Assembly: GCA_937894825.1 (NCBI GenBank) | Contig: CALCQT010000084.1 | Span: 1 to 11,447 of the forward strand | Direction: 5' to 3' | Length of the DNA stretch: 11,447 nucleotides | Origin: an uncultured Anaerolineaceae bacterium | Lineage (GTDB): Bacteria; Chloroflexota; Anaerolineae; Anaerolineales; Anaerolineaceae | In this document: positions 6,627 through 11,447 of the stretch, one piece after another | Position numbering within the stretch: the stretch's first letter is position 1 | How the letters are laid out: each line of letters starts with the position of its first letter | Notes under the pieces: model-generated | What the model saw: only the letters and a program-made list of their open reading frames with translations | What the model was told of the DNA's origin: nothing | The model's database searches: none | Program-made: the position numbers and the translations under genes

Positions 6627-7617
6627 TCCGATGAAAGCCAAAAAAGATGGTGGCCAGCAGGCCGATACCGCAGACCACCGTCAGCACGAGTCCAAGTTTT
6701 CGCGCTGCCGGTGTATCGAAGAAGGTAATATGCCCGATCAACGGTGAAGGCGTCGGGGTTAATGTGATGGTCGGCGTCAGTGAAGCCAGCGGCGGAATGG
6801 TTGGCGTGATGGTCGAAGTGGGTCTGGGGGTGTTGGTCGCCGGCGGGCGGGTAACGGTCGGCGTCAGTGTGTCCGCGACGGGCGTTCCCCCGTAAAGAAT
6901 CAGAATTTTCCGGCCCGCCATTACACTCGTGTCGTCTTCAGTCATCCCATTCAGCGCCTGCAGGTTTGCGATCGTCGTTCCATAGTTGATCGCGATTGTC
7001 CACAGGGTCTCATTTGCCTGCACGATATGATAGATAGATCCATCCAGTTCCGGCGTGCTGGTGGCGAATGCGCCGGGCTGGACCGGAGCGGCCTGGATGT
7101 CGATGAAGCTTTCGGACGCGTTTTCATTGGGTGCGACGTAGGATGACGCGCTGGCTTTATCCAGATTGGTATCGTTGCCGCTGCTGTTGACCAGCAGTGT
7201 GTAATACCGGGTCCCATCCGAGCCAATCGCCATTCCGGCGCCGATTGTTCCGGAATCGAGCCCGATCATTGTGTATTGGTGAAGCTGATCGGTCCACATT
7301 TGATTGACACAATAAGAAGCGGCCAGATTGGGTCCCGCACAGACATTTTCTGAACGCGCCGGGATTGAAGAACCGTCCGCCCGATCATGGGTGCTGCGGC
7401 CAATGGTGGCCTGGTAATCGCTGTGTCCTTGTGCCAGCGCGGATAAGGCCGGGTCGACTGTGTAGGCAGCCAACCCATTGGCCGCTCGCAGGGCGTTGAC
7501 CTCGGAAATCAGCGAATTTGCGTCCTGTGCCGAAACAGTGGTGTTTCCTGCGGAAAGCAGGAGAAAAAGCAAAAGAAAGAAAAGGCTGGGATGTTTTATG
7601 AACCGGCTTTTTTTCAT
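6619..7617 (-). CDS. Secreted CAP domain + LysM protein with C-terminal anchor
   Basis: The 332-residue product has a signal peptide (1-30, likely cut at VSA|QD) and a YkwD-type CAP domain at about 31-145. There follow a spacer, a LysM domain at about 196-241 (YHIVQANETLWTIAINYGTT...ILIL), a Thr/Pro-rich linker (about 250-292), and a membrane helix (307-327) ending HRNE. The CAP domain has NALRAANGLAAYTVDPALSALAQ, and retains His77 (STHDRADGSS), Glu90 (SENV) and His113 (DQLHQY), which fit the conserved cavity residues. Cys93 and Cys103 could form a disulfide outside the cell. The enzymatic role of bacterial CAP proteins is generally unknown; LysM suggests wall binding. The gene is first in a minus-strand unit and overlaps its paralog by 8 nt. 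A consensus -10 lies only 6 nt before ATG, so the mRNA may be leaderless. Confidence 0.85.
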   Translation of the reverse strand: MKKSRFIKHPSLFFLLLFLLLSAGNTTVSAQDANSLISEVNALRAANGLAAYTVDPALSALAQGHSDYQATIGRSTHDRADGSSIPARSENVCAGPNLAASYCVNQMWTDQLHQYTMIGLDSGTIGAGMAIGSDGTRYYTLLVNSSGNDTNLDKASASSYVAPNENASESFIDIQAAPVQPGAFATSTPELDGSIYHIVQANETLWTIAINYGTTIANLQALNGMTEDDTSVMAGRKILILYGGTPVADTLTPTVTRPPATNTPRPTSTITPTIPPLASLTPTITLTPTPSPLIGHITFFDTPAARKLGLVLTVVCGIGLLATIFFGFHRNE

Positions 7618-7623
7618 GTTTGG

Positions 7624-7653
7624 ATTATACCTTTACTTTTGACACCGTATCAA
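7624..7653 (-). promoter_or_regulatory. Sigma-70-type promoter of the CAP/LysM operon, leaderless geometry
   Basis: On the minus strand TTGATA (7653-7648), an 18-nt spacer and a perfect TATAAT (7629-7624) precede the ATG at 7617. Only 6 nt separate the -10 box from the start codon, so transcription should begin at or next to the A of ATG. No Shine-Dalgarno sequence is available in that gap. Confidence 0.7.
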
Positions 7654-7654
7654 A
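7638..7654. promoter_or_regulatory. 17-bp near-perfect palindrome over the CAP operon -35 box
   Basis: TTTGACACCGTATCAAA pairs at 7 of 8 positions around a central C. It covers the -35 hexamer of the CAP promoter, where a repressor would block RNA polymerase. It is the most symmetric of four TTTGACA-N3-4-YATCAWW-like sites. The binding protein is unknown. Confidence 0.4.
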
Positions 7655-7720
7655 TGTGATAGGGATATCAAATGAAGAAAATCTTGGGAATACAAGAGGG
7701 TATCATCTTCGTTTACATCC

Positions 7721-7768
7721 TGTCATCTCGACTGCTGGAAAACGCAGTTTTCAGGAGTCGAGATGACA
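7721..7768. repeat. 48-nt long palindrome, REP/MITE-like element
   Basis: TGTCATCTCGACT (7721-7733) and AGTCGAGATGACA (7756-7768) are exact reverse complements of 13 bp. The inner part continues pairing (CTG/CAG, then AAAAC/GTTTT) with one mismatch and one bulged G, closing on a GCA triloop; about 21 bp pair in all. It lies between divergent genes, so it is not a terminator for either. No terminal direct repeats are obvious. Such palindromes usually occur in many genomic copies. Confidence 0.6.
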
Positions 7769-7857
7769 TCTACAGATCGAGTTTATATGCTTTTGACACT
7801 CACATCATTAATGAACAACAGATTTTATTTTTCGTATCATTAAGCAAAAAAACTGCC

Positions 7858-7886
7858 TTGACTGAGAACAATTGTTCTGCTATAGT
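7858..7886 (+). promoter_or_regulatory. lexA promoter
   Basis: TTGACT (7858-7863), an exact 17-nt spacer and TATAGT (7881-7886) form a strong sigma-70-type promoter. The predicted start is near 7893, about 60 nt before the chosen lexA ATG. The spacer is filled by the LexA box. Confidence 0.8.
7865..7878. promoter_or_regulatory. LexA operator (SOS box), GAAC-N4-GTTC type
   Basis: AGAACAATTGTTCT is a perfect 14-bp palindrome with the core GAAC-AATT-GTTC, the pattern recognised by LexA of Gram-positive bacteria. It sits wholly between the -35 and -10 boxes, so bound LexA would block its own promoter. A half-site, AGAACAAAT, follows at 7892-7900 near the predicted transcription start. Confidence 0.8.
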
Positions 7887-7953
7887 TGATTAGAACAAAT
7901 AGAAAACTTTCGAATTGAACCGGAAGTCGTAACCGATGGCTGATGAGGGTGCG

Positions 7954-8646
7954 ATGGCAAGAAAAGGCAAACTAATGGGGGAACGGCATGAGAAGATCAT
8001 GACTTTCCTTGAACTGTATCAGGATGAGAATCAGTATTCTCCTTCAATTCGTGAAATCGGAAACTATATTGGGGTAAATTCAACTTCTCTGGTGGATTAT
8101 TACCTGCGCCAATTGGTGGAAATGGGGTATCTGGAACGGGATGAGCATGTCTCGCGCAGCGTCCGGATCGTGCGTCCTTTCCGCGGCAGCAGAAAAAATC
8201 ACCAGGCGATCACTTACTCAAAACAGGAGGTGCTGCGATTTCCTGTGCTGGGGAGGATCGTGGCCAGCGCGCCGATCCCGGTGCCCAGCTCCGATCTGGC
8301 TTATTTTGACGCGGAAAGTTATATCGAAGTTCCGCGGAAAATGCTCCCGGTGAATGAAAAAGAGACCGATCTTTTTGTCCTTGAGGTGGCGGGCGATTCC
8401 ATGATCGACGCAATGATCAATGACGGGGACAAGGTTGTTTTTCGGCAGGCGAATGAAGCTGCCAATGGGGACATGGTGGCGGTCTGGCTTTCAAATAATG
8501 ATGAAACGACCTTGAAGTATTTTTATAATGAAGGGAAACGCATCCGTCTGCAGCCTGCGAACCCAACCATGGGTGCGATTTATGTGGATGATCCCGGTCA
8601 GGTGCATATTATGGGCAAAGTAGTGATGGTGATCCGGCATTTATGA
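7954..8646 (+). CDS. lexA: LexA repressor, SOS regulator with S24 autoprotease domain
   Basis: LexA represses DNA-damage genes and cleaves itself when RecA filaments form. The 230-residue product has an N-terminal winged-helix domain (about 1-73): SPSIREIGNYIGVNSTSLVDYYLRQLVEMGYLERD is the helix-turn-helix region, followed by the wing VSRSVRI. The C-terminal S24 domain has VAGDSM with nucleophile Ser149 and DETTLKYF with Lys188. The cleavage region reads VLGRIVAS-API, placing the scissile bond at Ala104-Ser105 instead of the usual Ala-Gly. The frame also opens at ATG 7936; ATG 7954 was preferred because GAGGG lies 5 nt upstream and the protein then begins MARKGKLMGERH, like other LexA starts. 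An SOS box in its promoter indicates autoregulation. The glycosyltransferase gene follows 52 nt downstream. Confidence 0.93.
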   Translation: MARKGKLMGERHEKIMTFLELYQDENQYSPSIREIGNYIGVNSTSLVDYYLRQLVEMGYLERDEHVSRSVRIVRPFRGSRKNHQAITYSKQEVLRFPVLGRIVASAPIPVPSSDLAYFDAESYIEVPRKMLPVNEKETDLFVLEVAGDSMIDAMINDGDKVVFRQANEAANGDMVAVWLSNNDETTLKYFYNEGKRIRLQPANPTMGAIYVDDPGQVHIMGKVVMVIRHL

Positions 8647-8698
8647 GGGGCAGAGACAATTTGTCGAGTCCGGCATGTGCTGACGGCGCCGGTTCGCT

Positions 8699-9886
8699 AT
8701 GACGGAGTATAAAAAAAAACTTCTGATCGTCTCATCGCTGTTCCCGCCGCATTTGGGTGGCGTTGAGCAATACACCGCTTCACTCGCGGCTGCGTTGGCG
8801 CCCAGTCATGAGGTCACTGTTGTCTGTCTGAATACAGAAAACCAACCCGCCTGCAGGACAAATTCCGGCTATACGGTTTATTTTTTACCCTGCTTCCCGG
8901 CTTTTGGCGGACGGCTGCCGTTGCCGGGAATTTCGGCATTAAAGACATTTTCCTCTTATTGCCGGCAGAATGCGGTCGATTTCGGTGTGATTCAAACCCG
9001 CTTGTATCCGTTTAATTTATGGGCAGCCCGTTGTTTTAAGCGAAGCCGCATTCCGCATATTTTGATTGAACACGGTTCCGGACACATCGATTATGGCAGT
9101 CGGGTCGTCAATTTGCTCTGGAAAATTTACGAGCATGCGCTCACGTTGGGATTCCGCTTTTTTACACAATCCTACTATGGCGTTTCCAGCGGCAGCCTGA
9201 AATGGCTGGCTCATTTTGGGATTCATGGAAAAGGTGTGCTTCATAATGGCATCACGCCGGACAATTTCAATACAATTCTGCCATTCGACCGGAAAAAATT
9301 TAGAATTCCATCGGATGCTGCCATCATCACTTTTGCCGGACGGATCATCCGGGAAAAAGGCATTCTGGTTCTTTTAGAAGCGTTTTCAAGATGGTCGCCG
9401 GAGAATGTTCATTTGGTCATCGCGGGCAGCGGTGATATGGAGCTGGTTCAGCGTTGGCGGCGCAATCCTTCAATTCATTTCGCCGGACAGCTGGCCCACC
9501 CGGAAATCCTCTCGCTGCTTTCTGAAAGCAGTCTCTTTTGTCTGCCGACCATGTATCCGGAAGGACTGCCAACGGTTTTGATAGAAGCCGGTTTTCTGGG
9601 CAAGGCGGTTGTCACGACTGTTGCCGGCGGGATCGGCGATCTGGTACAGGATGGCGAGAGCGGACGCTTTGTTGAAGCGGGCAATGTGGATCAGCTTGCG
9701 GCTGTGCTGCATGATCTGATGACGGATCCACTCGAGCGTGACCGTTTGGGCAATAATCTGCGTCAACGTGTCCGGACTGGTTTTGTCTGGCCGGAAATCT
9801 GTCTGAAACTGGAGCGCATTATTTCTGAAATGTGCCCGGAACCCGCGGATTCCCGAAACGGATTCGATTTTTCTGAAAATACCTGA
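8699..9886 (+). CDS. GT4-family glycosyltransferase
   Basis: The 395-residue product has the GT-B two-domain plan. The N-domain starts LLIVSSLFPPHLGGVEQYTASLAAAL (GGVEQY at about 20-25, acceptor side). The C-domain holds FAGRIIREKG (Arg215, Lys220), VIAGSGDMEL, and the EX7E motif in PEGLPTVLIEA (Glu288, Glu296), then AGGIGDLVQDGESGRFVEAG, which binds the nucleotide-sugar donor. It should be a retaining transferase that adds a hexose to a lipid-linked or polysaccharide acceptor at the inner face of the membrane; donor and acceptor cannot be read. No Shine-Dalgarno is seen before ATG 8699, and no promoter in the 52-nt gap, so cotranscription with lexA is possible. The last 20 residues or so are low-complexity. 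The sugar-epimerase gene follows 54 nt downstream. Confidence 0.88.
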   Translation: MTEYKKKLLIVSSLFPPHLGGVEQYTASLAAALAPSHEVTVVCLNTENQPACRTNSGYTVYFLPCFPAFGGRLPLPGISALKTFSSYCRQNAVDFGVIQTRLYPFNLWAARCFKRSRIPHILIEHGSGHIDYGSRVVNLLWKIYEHALTLGFRFFTQSYYGVSSGSLKWLAHFGIHGKGVLHNGITPDNFNTILPFDRKKFRIPSDAAIITFAGRIIREKGILVLLEAFSRWSPENVHLVIAGSGDMELVQRWRRNPSIHFAGQLAHPEILSLLSESSLFCLPTMYPEGLPTVLIEAGFLGKAVVTTVAGGIGDLVQDGESGRFVEAGNVDQLAAVLHDLMTDPLERDRLGNNLRQRVRTGFVWPEICLKLERIISEMCPEPADSRNGFDFSENT

Positions 9887-9940
9887 TAAAATTCTTGAGA
9901 AGTTATTCTTACATGTGTCATTTCAATCAGGAGCGACAAT

Positions 9941-10867
9941 TTGAAGGTATTCGTTACGGGTGCTGCGGGGTTTTTGGGAACGTCAATCTGTAATCGGCTG
10001 ATCAGCGATGGTTATGAGGTGATTGGATTTGATGATTTCTCGGCCGGGTCTCCTGAGAGTCTGGCTCCGGAAGTCCAAATGTTTCAGGGCAGTATTAATG
10101 ACCAGCAAAAGCTTTGGGAATTACTGCAAGGTGTTGACTGTGTTTTTCATCTGGCTGCCAAGGTGATTGTGCCGGATTCAATTCTGTATCCGCGCGAATA
10201 TGAAAAAGTGAACGTGGGCGGAACGGTCACGCTTCTGGAAGCCATGCGCGACGTCGGAATTGACCGAATGGTATTCGCCTCATCCGGGGCGATTTACGGT
10301 ATTCAGGAAGAACAACCGTTAAAAGAATCTTTCAAACCGCGTCCCGCCTCCCCTTACGCCGTATCGAAACTGGCTTCTGAATACTATATCAACACGATTG
10401 GACGTCTTTGGGGACTGAAGGCAGTCTGCCTGCGGATCTTTAACGCCTATGGTCCGCGTCAACGATTTTCCTTTAAACACGCGCCGGTGATCCCAACCTT
10501 TCTACGCCAGGCTTCTTCTCTTGGGACCATTGTTGTTCATGGTGACGGTCACAAGACCCGCGACTACATCTATATTGATGACGTTGTGGAAGCCTTGGTC
10601 GCTGCTTCCAAATTGGATGATACGCATGAGCTGGTCATCAATATCGGCTCCGGTGTTGAAACATCTGTCAGCGAAGTGCTGGATCTTGCGAAACAGATCA
10701 GCGGCGCTTCGCCCGAAGTGGTCTATAACCAATGGCGGCCGGGAGGACCGGACCGCATGTGTGCTGATCTGACACTGGCCAGGGAAATCCTGGGTTTTGA
10801 ACCGAAGATCTCCCTTGAAACCGGCATGCGTCTGACGCATGCGTATATTGAGAGTTTCCGGAAATAG
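9941..10867 (+). CDS. NAD-dependent epimerase/dehydratase, extended SDR family (nucleotide-sugar)
   Basis: Extended SDR enzymes of this type act on NDP-sugars with tightly bound NAD+, as 4-epimerases or 4,6-dehydratases. The 308-residue product has VTGAAGFLG (Gly7, Gly10, Gly13), the acidic pair FDDFSAG (Asp31) favouring NAD, and FHLAA at 69-73. The catalytic set is Ser115 (ASSGAIYG), Tyr139 and Lys143 (PYAVSK). The sugar-binding half has NAYGPRQ, VHGDGHKTRDYIYIDDVVEAL and RPGGPDR. The Ser-Gly-Ala active-site context and RDYIYIDDV resemble UDP-glucose/UDP-GlcNAc 4-epimerases, but dTDP-glucose dehydratases are close, so the substrate is open. The start is TTG, chosen because CAGGAGCG lies about 7 nt upstream and it places the dinucleotide-binding motif at the usual N-terminal position. 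It probably works with the preceding glycosyltransferase. Confidence 0.9.
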   Translation: MKVFVTGAAGFLGTSICNRLISDGYEVIGFDDFSAGSPESLAPEVQMFQGSINDQQKLWELLQGVDCVFHLAAKVIVPDSILYPREYEKVNVGGTVTLLEAMRDVGIDRMVFASSGAIYGIQEEQPLKESFKPRPASPYAVSKLASEYYINTIGRLWGLKAVCLRIFNAYGPRQRFSFKHAPVIPTFLRQASSLGTIVVHGDGHKTRDYIYIDDVVEALVAASKLDDTHELVINIGSGVETSVSEVLDLAKQISGASPEVVYNQWRPGGPDRMCADLTLAREILGFEPKISLETGMRLTHAYIESFRK

Positions 10868-10910
10868 TCCGGGTTATTCATCAATTAAATCTCCTTAAAA
10901 GATCGTCAGG

Positions 10911-10916
10911 TATAAT
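10911..10916 (+). promoter_or_regulatory. -10 box with leaderless geometry before the small membrane-protein gene
   Basis: GGTATAAT ends 6 nt before ATG 10923, the same distance and the same preceding GG as at the CAP operon promoter. No strong -35 is found: the best, TTAAAT at 10885-10890, leaves a 20-nt spacer. There is no Shine-Dalgarno in the 6-nt gap. Confidence 0.5.
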
Positions 10917-10922
10917 AACCGA

Positions 10923-11114
10923 ATGGATTTATTGGACTGGGTTCTCTGTTTTGGCGTTGCGGCGGCTTTCGGCGTTGCCTTTTGGTTTTTACTTCCGCCC
11001 CATGGCTGGATTGCAGGGATTCTGGTTGCCGGAATTATGTTGTTCCGGGCTAAGAAAAAGCGCGATGACCTCATGAAAAATGAGGAGAAAGAAAAGGAAA
11101 ATAATAATGAATAA
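10923..11114 (+). CDS. Small two-TM membrane protein, 63 aa, unknown function
   Basis: The product has two hydrophobic stretches (about 3-23 and 28-42) joined by PPHGW, then a basic patch FRAKKKRDD and a strongly charged tail rich in Glu, Lys and Asn. The positive-inside rule predicts both termini in the cytoplasm. I do not recognise the family. Support for it being real: a consensus -10 placed 6 nt before its ATG, and an 8-nt ATGAATAA overlap with the FKBP gene, which implies translational coupling. It could act as a membrane partner of the prolyl isomerase or simply be a cotranscribed small protein. The Lys/Glu-rich codons at its 3' end also supply the AAGGAAA ribosome binding site of the next gene. 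Confidence 0.6.
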   Translation: MDLLDWVLCFGVAAAFGVAFWFLLPPHGWIAGILVAGIMLFRAKKKRDDLMKNEEKEKENNNE

Positions 11115-11447
11115 CGAGCTCATTGTAGCGGATGATATGGTTGTGAGCATTGCTTACACGCTTTGGGTTGATGACGTCATTACGGATTCGGCAGATCCGG
11201 GTAATCCGCTGGATTACATCCATGGAAAAGAGAATATTATTCGCGGGCTTGAAAAAGAATTGGCTGGTTTGAAAGTGGGCGACAAGAAGATCGTTCTGGT
11301 TACACCTGAGGATGGTTACGGCGAACGCGTTGCGGATTCCCAGGTTGAACTGGAGCGGGACCTGTTTCCGGAGGATTTTGAACCGGCGCTCGGAATGTCC
11401 CTCAATCTGCAGGATGGTGAAACCGGACAAGTTTTTCAGGGCGTCAT
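11107..11447 (+). CDS. SlyD-like FKBP-type peptidyl-prolyl cis-trans isomerase, 3' partial
   Basis: The first 113 residues are visible before the window ends. They start MNNELIVADDMVVSIAYTLWVDD, the usual SlyD/FkpB-type beginning. Then come DPGNPLDYIHGKENIIRGLEKELAGLKVGDKK (FKBP core with the substrate-pocket I..G.E..L.G...G), VTPEDGYGER, and the start of the inserted-flap region (ERDLFPEDFEPALGMSL). Such enzymes speed proline isomerisation and act as chaperones; with no signal peptide it should be cytoplasmic. ATG 11107 overlaps the preceding stop as ATGAATAA, with AAGGA 8 nt upstream. The C-terminus, where SlyD has its His-rich metal tail, is outside the window, so true SlyD and SlyD-like forms cannot be separated. 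Confidence 0.9.
   Translation, partial: MNNELIVADDMVVSIAYTLWVDDVITDSADPGNPLDYIHGKENIIRGLEKELAGLKVGDKKIVLVTPEDGYGERVADSQVELERDLFPEDFEPALGMSLNLQDGETGQVFQGV

Noticed and set aside
7672..7893. A 73-codon open frame on the plus strand in the lexA-CAP intergenic region
   Set aside because: It runs through the 48-nt palindrome and ends inside the lexA promoter and LexA box. It has no ribosome binding site and no family-like sequence, so it is chance.
1..11447. CRISPR array, prophage, insertion sequence or toxin-antitoxin pair
   Set aside because: No regularly spaced direct repeats, no transposase, integrase or phage structural proteins, and no toxin/antitoxin-like small gene pair were seen.

Overview
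The window looks like a chromosomal segment of a Chloroflexota bacterium, most likely class Anaerolineae. This is inferred from the proteins, not from a marker gene: two tandem 'WVxNP' single-pass proteins of a type I associate with that class, secreted CAP/LysM proteins with Thr/Pro-rich linkers, a LiaF-like membrane protein, and a Gram-positive-type LexA operator. Base composition is intermediate. No phage genes, transposase, rRNA, tRNA or CRISPR array were seen.

Layout. (1) 1-135 is the 3' end of a probable phosphohexomutase. (2) 321-956 is a DUF2812 membrane protein, followed by a spacer with a hairpin. (3) 1140-4358 is a plus-strand run: two overlapping paralogous single-pass membrane proteins, then frr, uppS and cdsA. 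frr has its own promoter candidate, overlaps uppS by ATGA, and cdsA follows 16 nt after uppS. This joins ribosome recycling to undecaprenyl carrier lipid and CDP-diacylglycerol synthesis. (4) 4336-7617 is a minus-strand envelope block. Two CAP+LysM+C-terminal anchor proteins overlap by 8 nt, followed by a five-TM LiaF-like protein whose 3' end overlaps cdsA convergently by 23 bp. (5) 7618-7953 is a divergent regulatory region with a leaderless-type promoter for the CAP operon, a 48-nt palindrome, and a lexA promoter whose spacer holds a perfect LexA box. (6) 7954-10867 is lexA, a GT4 glycosyltransferase and a TTG-started nucleotide-sugar epimerase. (7) 10923-11447 is a small two-TM protein overlapping a SlyD-like FKBP prolyl isomerase cut by the window edge.

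How it fits together. Most genes concern the cell envelope: carrier lipid, phospholipid precursor, surface-anchored LysM proteins, a LiaF-like stress-type protein, and sugar transfer and epimerisation. I did not find a clearly undescribed system. The best leads are the CAP/LysM pair in which one copy seems to have lost its cavity residues, a TTTGACA-type motif before four genes, two -10 boxes set 6 nt before an ATG, an A-S cleavage dipeptide in LexA, and three structured intergenic repeats.
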